NCBI GenBank assembly: GCA_900545865.1
Contig: URAN01000020.1
Span: 1-46,651 of the forward strand
From: an uncultured Eubacteriales bacterium
GTDB taxonomy: Bacteria; Bacillota; Clostridia; Monoglobales; Monoglobaceae
DNA length: 46,651 bases
Reading direction: 5' to 3'
Position 1 is the first letter of the stretch. The number at the start of each line of letters is the position of its first letter. Positions 34,500 through 43,270 of the stretch are shown here, in pieces. A program made the translations under genes and the position numbers. Below the pieces are notes generated by a model that was not told where the DNA came from, searched no databases, and worked only from the letters and a program-made list of their open reading frames with translations.

Positions 34500-36560
34500 T
34501 TACTCGCCGCATATACTTTTTATCAAAACACAGATATAAGACGCAAACCCATGGTCGAGACTGCATTTTCCGTTCTTTCTTTCCCAAAGAGTCGAGGTCT
34601 GCCGCGCCATACATAAAAAATATCTCTTTATCTCTTGTTTAAGTCTATCATATGCGCCCCATTTAAGCAAAAGTTCCATTTTGATATACATCCCCGGCAG
34701 GACATCGGCAGGCTCAACCTCGCCGAATCTCTCAAACTCGCTCTCGCGGTCTTTTAAAATGATGTCTTTGAGTCTTTTAAACCGTTCATCATCCTCGGGT
34801 ACGGTTTTGAATTTAAGCGCGTAATACTGCGCCGTCTGTGAAACTTCGTCCGTTGTGACAAGCTCGCCGTTTTTGTTTCTGACCGCTCTGTCGGCAAATA
34901 TAACTCCGTTATATGCCATATCGCATATCGTTTGTTTAAGTCGCTTTGACTTTTCGGCATAATCGGATATGCCGAACAATTCCGCCGCCCTGTCGAGAGC
35001 CGCCGCGTAAAGCATATTTGTCGGCCAGCTCACGTCAAAAACTCTGTCATTGAGCTTTGACCACTCAACAAAGTTCCAGCCGTCAAGCCTCTCTAAAAGC
35101 TCGTATTCGTTTTCAAAATCTTTGAAATAATCGAATATTCCGCACACCTGTGTCCTAAACATTTCTTTTTCTATTTCGCCGTGCCGCTCTGTCACATATT
35201 CGTATATTTCATAAATATACCAAAGCGACCATTGCGGAACGAACGACCCCGAAAAAACGTCCGCAGGATAGCACATGCTCACCATTCCGATATGATTTTT
35301 GAGGTTGCCGCCCTTTATATAATTTTCTAAAAACGCCTTTTCGACAACACTCTTGTCCGTCAAGCCGTATTCCGCCTTAGCGGTGTAATAACTGTCAAAA
35401 AGCCAGCCGGCACGCTCTCGTGACGGACAATCCATATATATATCCAAAACATTGTGGCGAAAAGACCTTACGCCCGCGCGATAAATTATATCAAGCTCTT
35501 TGTCCTCACACACAAAATTTGAAATTCTGTCTTTCGGAAAGGCAACCTCAACCACGCACGGAGATATTTCCGCATCGCCGTCGGTGACATAAAAATCTAT
35601 GTATCGGGCGGTATACGGCGATGTTGTAATCATCTCAAATTCGCCGCTCGGAAAACGCCATTCAACGATATTTACACTGTTGAGCGCACGCATATTTATT
35701 CGTCCGTTCTCACCGAGCTGTTCGCCGAACGCCGCAATAATCCTGCCGCCGTTTTGTGACTTGACTTTAAACCTTAAAAAACCCGTCTGAATCTTTTTAA
35801 AATCAAATCTCAAAGCATTCACATACGCGTTTGAATCCGCCGAAAACTCCGCCTTGATATTAAGATATTCAACATACGGCTTTGTTTCAAGGCTTTCAAA
35901 CGGATAACAGTCATAGTTTGCCGATGGCCTTATAAGATACGGATACAATTCATCGAACGGGGTATCCGTCGCCGTGTGTTCTCCGTACTCAACGCTTTCG
36001 GGGAACTTGACCTCAAAGTCGCTTGACGGAACATTCCTTTGAACGAACGAATGCTTGCATTCAACCTCTTTTATATCCGCGGTCTCATCATTTTGGGTAT
36101 AATCCCACGAATCGGTGAATTCTCTTTGAAACGAATAACGCATTGTCTTTTTGAGACGGCGTTTAATATCAAAATATTCAAATCCGCACACACCCGTTGC
36201 CGCAGACACCTCTCCGTCATTTATAATCTCGGCGCACAAATACGGCTCGGTCATAACGGTTCTGAAATTCCGACAGCCGCAGTATAAAACACGAATTATA
36301 ATCTCGCATTTTTCGATGCAGTCCGCAAGTTTAACCGTATCGACCGCCGCAACGCCGCGCGCTGTCCTCGCCGGTCCGAAACATATGATTTTACTGTTTA
36401 CAAACACCTGATAAAAAGACGCACCGCATATCGTCAATACTGCGTCTTTTAAATTCAAAGCGGTATATCTCGCCTCAGCGCATATATTCATATCATTTTG
36501 CACTTTGTTCTTTTCGCCGACTGTCCATATCGGCTTTGCCTCTTTAAAAAATTGGGTCAC
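34500..36560 (-). CDS. GH78-like alpha-L-rhamnosidase
   Basis: 686 residues. N-terminal beta-rich domains (about 1-345) include a carbohydrate-binding-like region. The (alpha/alpha)6 catalytic part starts near 350 and carries the hallmark DCPSRERAGWLFDSY (377-391); the Asp in LFD is the likely general acid by family pattern. Later Trp- and Tyr-rich segments (GWNFVEW, DVSWPTNMLYAAAL) fit a six-hairpin glycosidase. No signal peptide, so it should act on imported rhamnosides. The start is GTG with AGGAG 8 bases upstream. It is divergent from an AraC regulator, with paired direct repeats next to its promoter. Shorter than many GH78 enzymes, which often exceed 850 residues. Confidence 0.82.
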   Translation of the reverse strand: MTQFFKEAKPIWTVGEKNKVQNDMNICAEARYTALNLKDAVLTICGASFYQVFVNSKIICFGPARTARGVAAVDTVKLADCIEKCEIIIRVLYCGCRNFRTVMTEPYLCAEIINDGEVSAATGVCGFEYFDIKRRLKKTMRYSFQREFTDSWDYTQNDETADIKEVECKHSFVQRNVPSSDFEVKFPESVEYGEHTATDTPFDELYPYLIRPSANYDCYPFESLETKPYVEYLNIKAEFSADSNAYVNALRFDFKKIQTGFLRFKVKSQNGGRIIAAFGEQLGENGRINMRALNSVNIVEWRFPSGEFEMITTSPYTARYIDFYVTDGDAEISPCVVEVAFPKDRISNFVCEDKELDIIYRAGVRSFRHNVLDIYMDCPSRERAGWLFDSYYTAKAEYGLTDKSVVEKAFLENYIKGGNLKNHIGMVSMCYPADVFSGSFVPQWSLWYIYEIYEYVTERHGEIEKEMFRTQVCGIFDYFKDFENEYELLERLDGWNFVEWSKLNDRVFDVSWPTNMLYAAALDRAAELFGISDYAEKSKRLKQTICDMAYNGVIFADRAVRNKNGELVTTDEVSQTAQYYALKFKTVPEDDERFKRLKDIILKDRESEFERFGEVEPADVLPGMYIKMELLLKWGAYDRLKQEIKRYFLCMARQTSTLWERKNGKCSLDHGFASYICVLIKSICGE

Positions 36561-36604
36561 GATTCGTTCTCCTATAAATCTGTAATGTAATAATATTTAC
36601 GCTT

Positions 36605-36663
36605 ATTATACCATCCAAAATTCGGAGCGTACATACACAAACTTAATTTTTTATGTACACAAA
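36605..36663 (-). promoter_or_regulatory. GH78 promoter with AraC-type direct repeats
   Basis: -10 TATAAT lies at 36605-36610 on the minus strand with no good -35. Just upstream, on the plus strand, TACACAAA occurs at 36634-36641 and again at 36656-36663, spaced exactly 22 bases (two helical turns). This suits an AraC-family activator binding next to RNA polymerase. Confidence 0.6.
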
Positions 36664-36677
36664 TTTTTGTTTTTATA

Positions 36678-36706
36678 TTGACTTTTTAAAAAATCAATGG
36701 TATATT
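36678..36706 (+). promoter_or_regulatory. Promoter of the AraC regulator
   Basis: TTGACT (36678-36683), 17-base spacer, TATATT (36701-36706). The 5' leader of ~135 bases is AT-rich and holds GTACAT boxes but no coding frame. Confidence 0.75.
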
Positions 36707-36846
36707 GTACAGAGAAACAGTCACTTTTTTTAACCTGTACATATTAATCCGTACATACATTATAACATATATATAAAATATTAAAATCAATATAAGGACA
36801 TTTTTTTACACTAAATGGACATTTGTTTTATATCGGAGGTTAAGAA

Positions 36847-37695
36847 ATGAAATACGCCATACTTGAAGAGAACACATTTATAAAACCGCCGTATCTGTTT
36901 TTTTACAGATATATGCAAGACAGGGTGCAAAACGATAATATGCACACCCATGATTTTTATGAGATTTTTCTCACTGTTTCGGATAACTATATTCACAACG
37001 CAAACGATGAGCGGTTTATTCTTTCCAAAGGCTCGCTTGTCTTTGTCCGTGCCGAGGACGTCCACGAAAATCTGTTTTCGGACATTCCTCAAACTTATGT
37101 TCAGCTATGCTTCGGAAAACAGGTTTTGAACTCTATGTTTGACTATCTCGGTTCTGACTTTCCGACCCGAGCGTTTTTGACGGACAAGTTTCCGCCAACC
37201 GTGCATCTCAACAATCACGACTATGCGCATCTGTTGAAAGATTTCAGAAAGATAGAGCTTTTGAATATGGATAATTCAGCGGAATTCAACCTGTATTGCA
37301 AGAATCTTTTGATAACGATTTTTTCAAAATACTTTGCGGCATATTCATCGCCGATTGTCAAAAAATCGCCGAAATGGTTCGCCGATACTATGGCGGCGGC
37401 AACAAAAAGCTATGCCTTTGTAGACGGTATGGACGAAATAGTCAAAATCAGCCAAAAATCATACAAACAGGTTTCGCGCTGTATAAAAGAGTATCTTGGC
37501 AAAACTCCGTCACAGTATATAAATGACCTCAGGCTCAACTATGCGGCGAACCTGATACGCAGCACCGACCTGTCCGTAACGGATATATGCTTTACCTGTG
37601 GCTTTAACAATGTCGGATATTTTTATACCTCGTTTAAAAACAGATATTCTCAAACTCCGCGCGAAATGCGTATTAAAGCAAATATAAGAATATAA
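36847..37695 (+). CDS. AraC-family transcription regulator
   Basis: 282 residues. The N-terminal cupin-like ligand domain has NMHTHDFYEIFLTVSD and LSKGSLVFVRAEDVHE. The C-terminal ~95 residues hold two helix-turn-helix motifs, ending with the AraC signature DICFTCGFNNVGYFYTSFK and RYSQTPREMRI. GGAGG precedes the ATG. It is divergent from the GH78-like gene and is the obvious candidate to activate it when its sugar is present. A bidirectional terminator follows. Confidence 0.92.
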   Translation: MKYAILEENTFIKPPYLFFYRYMQDRVQNDNMHTHDFYEIFLTVSDNYIHNANDERFILSKGSLVFVRAEDVHENLFSDIPQTYVQLCFGKQVLNSMFDYLGSDFPTRAFLTDKFPPTVHLNNHDYAHLLKDFRKIELLNMDNSAEFNLYCKNLLITIFSKYFAAYSSPIVKKSPKWFADTMAAATKSYAFVDGMDEIVKISQKSYKQVSRCIKEYLGKTPSQYINDLRLNYAANLIRSTDLSVTDICFTCGFNNVGYFYTSFKNRYSQTPREMRIKANIRI

Positions 37696-37696
37696 A

Positions 37697-37752
37697 AACC
37701 GACCCCCAAAATCCAGACTTTCATTCCGTCTTTTGTGGGGTCGGTTAAATTT
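37697..37752. terminator. Bidirectional terminator between araC and the GTPase-nuclease gene
   Basis: AACCGACCCC-AAAA mirrored by TTTT-GGGGTCGGTT (37697-37746). The plus side continues AAATTTTAT; the minus side reads GGTTTTTATA. It separates two converging genes. Confidence 0.88.
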
Positions 37753-37773
37753 TATCAAAGTTGTTGACATTTA

Positions 37774-40323
37774 TCATAAATCCTGTGCCAAGTATTCGCG
37801 GATTTCTTCCTCCGCCGCTTTGACCTCGCCGAGGAATTCACCTGCCGGCACGCGATACGCTCCGTTGCCGAGGATTATAAGCTGTTCCATATAATCCGAT
37901 GTCACAACACGGACATTATTATGACGACTCAGCTTTTGCGTCGCTTTTTCGATATACGAATCCGCCGTTTCCGCCTCTTTTGTATAGACAACGCTGATAT
38001 TATTCACCTTTTCGACGCTTCCTGTGCCACCTTTGACTCTATATGCGTCAAAGACCGCAATCACCTCGGTATTGCGCATTGCGCGATATGCGCAAAGCCG
38101 GTTTATAAGCGTTATCCTCGCCAAATCCAAATCGTCCGCCGCTATCTTTTTTAAATCATCCCACGCAAAAATCACGTTATATCCGTCAACAAGCACAAAA
38201 CTTCCCTGTTTCACTTGCGGTTTTCCTTTATATATACGGCTCGCCGACAACGCTCTTTGCGGCGTTCGTGCCGTATTGTGCGCTTTGCGTTCTATCTTTC
38301 CGTAAGTTTTTTCGAATATCCGCATAAGTTCATCATCATCGGCAAAGCTCACCGTGCGCCGTCTTGCTGTCGGTTCGGTCTGTCTTACCACAGGTTCGTC
38401 TAACTCCGCCGCCGGTATGTGCATATGTTCAAACACTTCATTCCATTTGACGGTATAACTGCCGCCATGCGAACAAAATATCGAATCCGCCGTGTTCTCA
38501 ACATCGGCATCGGCACAATAACCTATCTTTTGTATCACTTCGTCCGAATCCGTACACGGCTCATAGCCGCTTATTCGGCATATAAGCCGTCCCTTGCCTC
38601 TTGTATACGCTGTAACCTCTGCGCTGTAATCGCTTATTTTCGCCACAGGCGCAAATCCGCTTATCACCGCCGAATCACCGCTGATTTCGGGCGGCGATAT
38701 TCGTCCGCCCATTCGGTCAATATCCGTCATTGCCCGACCGACCGAATCCGACGGTATTTCAAGTTTGAACGAATACCACGGTTCAAGCAGGACGCTTTTT
38801 GCACGCATAAGCCCCTGGCGCACCGCGCGATATGTCGCCTGTCTGAAATCTCCTCCCTCGGTATGCTTAACGTGAGCCGCGCCGCTGATTAACGTTATTT
38901 TAATATCACAAATCGGCGAACCCGTCAGAACGCCGATGTGCGTTTTTTCTTCCAGGTGCGTCAACACAAGCCTTTGCTTTGCCTTATCGAGCATATCCTC
39001 TGAACATCTCGATGCAAATTTAACGCCGCTCCCTCTCGTCAGAGGTTCAAGCAAAAGATGCACCTCAGCATAATGGCGCAGCGGCTCGTAATGTCCGACC
39101 CCTTCGATTTTCTCCGCAATCGTTTCACGGTATATGACTCCGCACTTTTCAAAACTCACATCCGTACCGAACCTGTCTTTTATGACACGCTGAATGACTT
39201 CGAGCTGTATCTCACCCATAAGCTGTACATTTATATCCCCGTTTGCGTCAACGTTGACGCGCAGCTGTGTTTCTTCTTCTTCAAGTTTTTTGAGACAAGA
39301 TAACACTGTGTTCAGCTCTGTTCCGTCATTTATTATGACGCGGTATCCGAACACGGGTTCGGACATCAGCGCGTCCGCATCGCTCTCAAACCCCAGACCC
39401 GCACCACACACGGGCGTTGTCAGCCCGACCGCCGCACAAATCATACCCGATTCCGCTTTTGGAACATTGGTGTATTTTTCGCCCGAATAAATGCGAATCT
39501 CGTTTACTTTTTCCTCCGAATTGTCAACGGGCATATCCTTAACCGAAAGCTCGCCGCCCGTCACCTTGATATACGTCAGGCGTTTACCCCTGCCGTCATC
39601 TGAGATTTTAAACACCTTTGCGCCGAACTCGCTCGGAAAATTCGGCGATACGGTATATTCATCGAGCGCCGACAAAAGTCGGTCTATCCCCTGCATTTTA
39701 AGCGCCGAGCCGAAAAAGCACGGAAAAATACTGCGCCGCGATATTGCGGCGGCAAGTGATTTTTGAGAAATCAAACCCGTTGACAAAAACTCGTCCATAA
39801 GTTCTTCATCACACATGGCGGCGGCATCATCAAAAGATTCCGATGTTATATCGGAATTAAAATTCAGGCATCCGCCGTCAAGCTTTTCGGTCAGCTCTTT
39901 CATAATTTTTTCGGTATCGGTATCGGGTAAGTCCATTTTGTTCACAAATATAAACACGGGAACATTATGCCGTTTCAGCATCTTCCAAAGCGTTTCGGTA
40001 TGCGCCTGAACTCCGTCGGACGCGCTTATCACAAGCACGGCACAGTCCAGCACCCAAAGCGTCCGCTCCGCCTCGGCGGCAAAGTCAATATGCCCCGGGG
40101 TGTCAAGCAGGGTAAACTCGGTTTCTCCGCATGAAAACACCGCCTGTTTTGAAAACACGGTGATTCCCCTCTCGCGCTCTATTGAATTATTGTCGAGGTA
40201 TGCGTCACCGTGGTCAACACGCCCTCTGCGGCGTATCTTTCCCGATGAATAAAGTATTCCCTCCGACAACGTTGTTTTCCCTGCGTCAACGTGCGCAAGG
40301 ATTCCCAATACCAATCTTTTCAT
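37774..40323 (-). CDS. TetM-like translation GTPase fused to a YacP/Rae1-like NYN nuclease domain
   Basis: 849 residues. GTPase domain: AHVDAGKTT (10-18), RERGIT (50-55), DTPGH (74-78), NKMD (128-131); EF-G/TetM-type domains II-V follow to about 600. The domain IV tip reads HTEGGDFRQATYRA (487-500), not the TetM tip loop, so tetracycline resistance is doubtful. After a linker (about 600-706) comes a NYN/YacP domain with acidic motifs LVDGYN (D713), VFDA (D759), ETAD (D788) and TSD (D810). Bacillus Rae1/YacP cuts mRNA in the ribosomal A site, and TetM-type GTPases bind the same site, so fusion suggests GTP-gated cleavage on ribosomes. GGAG precedes the ATG. Last gene of the rlmB-ymdB-pgeF unit. 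Confidence 0.92.
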   Translation of the reverse strand: MKRLVLGILAHVDAGKTTLSEGILYSSGKIRRRGRVDHGDAYLDNNSIERERGITVFSKQAVFSCGETEFTLLDTPGHIDFAAEAERTLWVLDCAVLVISASDGVQAHTETLWKMLKRHNVPVFIFVNKMDLPDTDTEKIMKELTEKLDGGCLNFNSDITSESFDDAAAMCDEELMDEFLSTGLISQKSLAAAISRRSIFPCFFGSALKMQGIDRLLSALDEYTVSPNFPSEFGAKVFKISDDGRGKRLTYIKVTGGELSVKDMPVDNSEEKVNEIRIYSGEKYTNVPKAESGMICAAVGLTTPVCGAGLGFESDADALMSEPVFGYRVIINDGTELNTVLSCLKKLEEEETQLRVNVDANGDINVQLMGEIQLEVIQRVIKDRFGTDVSFEKCGVIYRETIAEKIEGVGHYEPLRHYAEVHLLLEPLTRGSGVKFASRCSEDMLDKAKQRLVLTHLEEKTHIGVLTGSPICDIKITLISGAAHVKHTEGGDFRQATYRAVRQGLMRAKSVLLEPWYSFKLEIPSDSVGRAMTDIDRMGGRISPPEISGDSAVISGFAPVAKISDYSAEVTAYTRGKGRLICRISGYEPCTDSDEVIQKIGYCADADVENTADSIFCSHGGSYTVKWNEVFEHMHIPAAELDEPVVRQTEPTARRRTVSFADDDELMRIFEKTYGKIERKAHNTARTPQRALSASRIYKGKPQVKQGSFVLVDGYNVIFAWDDLKKIAADDLDLARITLINRLCAYRAMRNTEVIAVFDAYRVKGGTGSVEKVNNISVVYTKEAETADSYIEKATQKLSRHNNVRVVTSDYMEQLIILGNGAYRVPAGEFLGEVKAAEEEIREYLAQDL

Positions 40324-40411
40324 AAATTATTCTCCGTACCATTATAAAACTTTCGCTCTCACAAAGCGGCTCGGTAAATCATACATTCGTTATTTTCGAT
40401 TTCAGCAATCG

Positions 40412-41200
40412 TTATTTAAGCATTATTATTGCCGCCTGTCTGCCCGTCTTATCGCGGTGCGTGCGATATGAATAATATTTATCCGAGTTGCACACCGTAC
40501 AGACCTCACTTACATCTATATTTTCGTTGAGTATACCGCTCTCGGTCAATATATCATAATTCATCGTCCATATATCAACGAGATATTTATCCCCTTTGGT
40601 CATCAGATACTTTTGCTCAAAATACTGCGGCGCGTCATCGCCGAACTCAAAACAGCACGGTCCTATTCCGGGACCTATCGCCGCTTTTATATTCTCGGGT
40701 TGAGAGCCAAACTCGCGGTGCATCATCTCGACCGCTCTTGCGCCAATTTTCTTGACCGTTCCGCGCCAGCCGGAATGAACCGCACCCACAGCCTTTGACT
40801 TTTCATCATATAACAATATCGGTATGCAATCAGCCGTGAACACGACCAATGCCATATTCGAGATATTGCATATCAAACCGTCCGTGTCCTCAATATCGCT
40901 GTCTTTTGTTATTCCCTTGCCGCCGTCATCTTTTGTCACAACGCGAATATTATCGGTATGCGTCTGTTTTGAAAGGACTGTCATCTCGAGCGAAAGTCCC
41001 AAATCTTCGGCAACCAGTCTGTAATTTTCTCTTACGCTTTCGGGATTATCATTTACTCTGAATCCAAGATTAAGGCCGTTTATCCTGCCGCGGCTCACGC
41101 CTCCCAAAGCCGATGTAAAACCGTGTGACACTCTGTCTTTCGGGAAAAGTGATGACCTCAAATATTCGCGGTTACCGCACTTGTATTCATAAAAACTCAT
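40412..41200 (-). CDS. pgeF: PgeF/YfiH multicopper-like purine nucleosidase/phosphorylase
   Basis: 262 residues, laccase-domain family. Zinc or copper ligands appear in LSKQTHTDNI (His), VFTADCIPILLYD (Cys) and GAVHSGWRGTVKKI (His), with the late motif GPGIGPCCFEFG. Members act on purine nucleosides and edit peptidoglycan precursors (PgeF removes wrongly added L-Ser in E. coli). AAAGGAGG lies 5-6 bases before the ATG. It lies between ymdB and the GTPase-nuclease gene on one strand. The fold is certain; the in vivo substrate is not. Confidence 0.92.
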   Translation of the reverse strand: MSFYEYKCGNREYLRSSLFPKDRVSHGFTSALGGVSRGRINGLNLGFRVNDNPESVRENYRLVAEDLGLSLEMTVLSKQTHTDNIRVVTKDDGGKGITKDSDIEDTDGLICNISNMALVVFTADCIPILLYDEKSKAVGAVHSGWRGTVKKIGARAVEMMHREFGSQPENIKAAIGPGIGPCCFEFGDDAPQYFEQKYLMTKGDKYLVDIWTMNYDILTESGILNENIDVSEVCTVCNSDKYYSYRTHRDKTGRQAAIIMLK

Positions 41201-41223
41201 TTTTATCCTCCTTTCGCTTTGCG

Positions 41224-42006
41224 TTAATCCAACTTGTTAAATCTCAGGCGTTCTACCGAAACGGTCTTTCCGCTCGTTTCGTCAACCTCAAATATACAGC
41301 CGTGAAACCACACCTCACCGTGTGCTTTTTCGAATTTATATCTCTTGACCGAATCATACATATATCCGATTATAATTTCTTTTTTTATCCCGAGAACCGA
41401 GTCCTCGACCCCCGTCATTCCGAGGTCGCATATAAAACCCGTACCGCCGCTTAAAATTCGCTCGTCCGCGGTCTGGACATGAGTATGAGTGCCGAACACA
41501 CAGCTGACCTTTCCGTCAAGGAAATACGCCATTGCTATCTTTTCGCTTGTTGCCTCGGCGTGAAAATCAACGGCAATAATATCCGCATCGAGTTTCGGCA
41601 AAAGCGATTCCATTGCCTTAAAAGGACAGTCAATCGGCTGCATTCCGACACGTCCCGAAAGATTGACAACAGCAATCTTTACACTTCCCGTATCATATAT
41701 CGTATAACCGCTGCCTTCGAGATGTGACGGAAAGTTAATCGGTCTGATAACATTTTCATTTTCCTCCAAAACCGCCCCCGACTCACGATTATCATATGTA
41801 TGGTTGCCCATTGTGATAACATCCGCACCGCTGCGAAAGAGCGAACCTGCTATATCATGCGTGATTCCGTTCGGTTCAGCCGAATTTTCGCCGTTCGCTA
41901 TGCAAAAATCTATTTTATATTTATTGCGGATTCTGCCGAGGTTGTTATACACATACTCTCTGCCGTCCTCGCCGTTTATGTCGCCTATCGCCAATATTCT
42001 TATCAT
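41224..42006 (-). CDS. ymdB: YmdB-family metallophosphoesterase
   Basis: 260 residues, TIGR00282 group. Metal and catalytic motifs match: AIGDINGEDGR, IANGENSA, TMGNHTYDNRE, VDFHAEATSEK and FGTHTHVQTADE. Bacillus YmdB hydrolyses 2',3'-cyclic nucleotides and affects biofilm and RNA turnover. Usually GNHTW; here GNHTY. GGGAGAG lies 10 bases before the ATG. It sits in a unit with rlmB, pgeF and a putative ribosome-linked nuclease, so cyclic-phosphate RNA ends made by nucleases could be related substrates (inference). Confidence 0.93.
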   Translation of the reverse strand: MIRILAIGDINGEDGREYVYNNLGRIRNKYKIDFCIANGENSAEPNGITHDIAGSLFRSGADVITMGNHTYDNRESGAVLEENENVIRPINFPSHLEGSGYTIYDTGSVKIAVVNLSGRVGMQPIDCPFKAMESLLPKLDADIIAVDFHAEATSEKIAMAYFLDGKVSCVFGTHTHVQTADERILSGGTGFICDLGMTGVEDSVLGIKKEIIIGYMYDSVKRYKFEKAHGEVWFHGCIFEVDETSGKTVSVERLRFNKLD

Positions 42007-42061
42007 TTATCAAACTCTCCCGTAATTTAAAGTAATATAATCTCTGTATCTTTATTCAAAA

Positions 42062-42814
42062 TCAGCCTTTTTTATTCGCCGCGTTTCTCTGGCGCAGGGA
42101 TTCATAAAGCAATATTCCTGCCGCAACGGACGCGTTGAGCGACTCGGTTTGACCTTTCATTGGGATTTTAACCAAAAAGTCACAGCTTTCGCGTACGATG
42201 CGGCTGATTCCCTCGCCCTCGCTTCCGATTACTATGGCAAGCGCACCCGTCAAATCCGCGTCAAAATAGTCTTCGCTCGCCTCAAGAGCCGTGCCGCAAA
42301 TCCAAAGCCCCTCTTTTTTGAGTTTTTCTATCGTTTGGGCAATATTCGTAACCCTCGCAACAGGCGTGTATTCCACCGCTCCGGTTGATACCTTTGCGAC
42401 AACCGAATTGAGCGAAACGCTGCGGTTTTTGGGGATAATAACGCCGTGCGCTCCTGCGGCGTTCGCACTTCTTATAATGCTGCCGAGGTTATGAGGGTCG
42501 TTGAGACCGTCCGCAATTATAATAAACGGCGGTTCGTTTTTCGCCCTTGCCGCGGCGAGTATATCGCTGACATCGGCGTATTTGTGCGCCGCCGCAAAAG
42601 CTGCAACGCCCTGATGATTTTCGCCGTCCGTCATTCGGTCAAGCTTGCGCTTGTCAACGAACTGATAAACCACGCCGCGTTCCTTTGCGAGATTTCTTAT
42701 TATTCCTATCTGCGAATGGCGTGCACCCTCTTGGATAAAAATTTTGTCTATTGTATGCCCCGATTCCAACGCCTCGATTATCGGGTTTCGTCCGTATATT
42801 ACGTCTTCATTCAT
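42062..42814 (-). CDS. rlmB: RlmB-like 23S rRNA 2'-O-ribose methyltransferase
   Basis: 250 residues, SpoU/TrmH family. An N-terminal L30e-like substrate domain (YGRNPIIEALESGHTIDKIFI) precedes the trefoil-knot SAM domain with ADGLNDPHNLGSIIRSANAAG (motif 1, cut here to its core NDPHNLG), IVIGSEGEGISR and IPMKGQTESLNASVAAGIL. It methylates a ribose in 23S rRNA (G2251 in E. coli). The ATG at 42814 has GGAG upstream. It is first in the leftward unit with ymdB, pgeF and the GTPase-nuclease gene. Confidence 0.92.
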   Translation of the reverse strand: MNEDVIYGRNPIIEALESGHTIDKIFIQEGARHSQIGIIRNLAKERGVVYQFVDKRKLDRMTDGENHQGVAAFAAAHKYADVSDILAAARAKNEPPFIIIADGLNDPHNLGSIIRSANAAGAHGVIIPKNRSVSLNSVVAKVSTGAVEYTPVARVTNIAQTIEKLKKEGLWICGTALEASEDYFDADLTGALAIVIGSEGEGISRIVRESCDFLVKIPMKGQTESLNASVAAGILLYESLRQRNAANKKG

Positions 42815-42860
42815 AGCTGATTCTCCGTTTCGTTTAATCATTTCAATAATTTCAAATTAT

Positions 42861-42889
42861 ATTATATCATAAAGAATAAAAAAAGACAA
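42861..42889 (-). promoter_or_regulatory. Promoter of the rlmB operon
   Basis: Minus strand TTGTCT (42884-42889), 17-base spacer, TATAAT (42861-42866). It marks the rightmost position that clearly belongs to the left-hand genome. Confidence 0.7.
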
Positions 42890-43100
42890 ATACAACATGA
42901 AAGTAATCCTTAAACTGAACAGAGGCAATTAAGATTATCGTAAAGAATAAAGAATCGAAAAAAATTGCAATCTTAACATATCGCAGATGCAATAAGGCAA
43001 GGCAAAATAAATCGTTTGCGTCTCTCTTTCCGTTCCTCCATTCGAGCCGCAAACGTCCTTGCCCAATTGCCTGCGATATGTTTATATGAAAAACATCTAA
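42890..43100. other. Probable join between two source sequences
   Basis: Left of about 42,890 genes match the rest of the window; right of about 43,100 codon use becomes AT-rich with AGA arginine. No gene crosses the interval. It contains a 108-base palindrome that could be a repeat shared by two genomes. The exact join cannot be placed. Confidence 0.5.
42975..43082. repeat. 108-base long palindrome
   Basis: Three nested stem blocks: AACATATCGCAG/CTGCGATATGTT (perfect), GCAAT-GGCAAGG/CCTTGCC-ATTGC (small mismatch) and CGTTTGCG/CGCAAACG, with a ~35-base apical part. An open frame on the minus strand crosses it but has no ribosome site. It could be a MITE-like element, a structured RNA or a plasmid/phage replication structure. 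Confidence 0.7.
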
Positions 43101-43133
43101 CAAATAGATATATTAAAGAAAGCAGGTGTAAAA

Positions 43134-43268
43134 ATGGATGATATGTTAGATATTATGCAAGAAATGCTTGAAGAAGGATTTACTCAAGAACAAGCACAAT
43201 TTATTGCTGCTGACAGATGCTTTGGTAATATTGCATACAATGAAAAGAACATTAAGGAGGAAAAATAA
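43134..43268 (+). CDS. Small acidic hypothetical protein
   Basis: 44 residues, rich in Met, Glu and Asp (MDDMLDIMQEMLEEGFTQEQ). An AGCAGGTG ribosome site precedes the ATG, and the AAGGAGG of the next gene lies inside its end, so the two are translationally linked. It has no domain that I recognise. Composition and linkage to a PcfK-like partner suggest a phage or conjugative-element origin. Confidence 0.65.
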   Translation: MDDMLDIMQEMLEEGFTQEQAQFIAADRCFGNIAYNEKNIKEEK

Positions 43269-43270
43269 TC

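Noticed and set aside
37774..40323. Tetracycline-resistance (tetM/tetW) label
   Set aside because: The domain IV tip loop differs from TetM and there is an extra nuclease domain, so a resistance call is not supported.
42975..43082. Integron attC site
   Set aside because: The long hairpin lacks the RYYYAAC and GTTRRRY end boxes, and no integrase or cassette array is present.
42867..43103. Open frame of 78 residues on the minus strand
   Set aside because: It runs through the 108-base palindrome and the rlmB promoter, has no ribosome site, and its sequence is explained by the inverted repeat.
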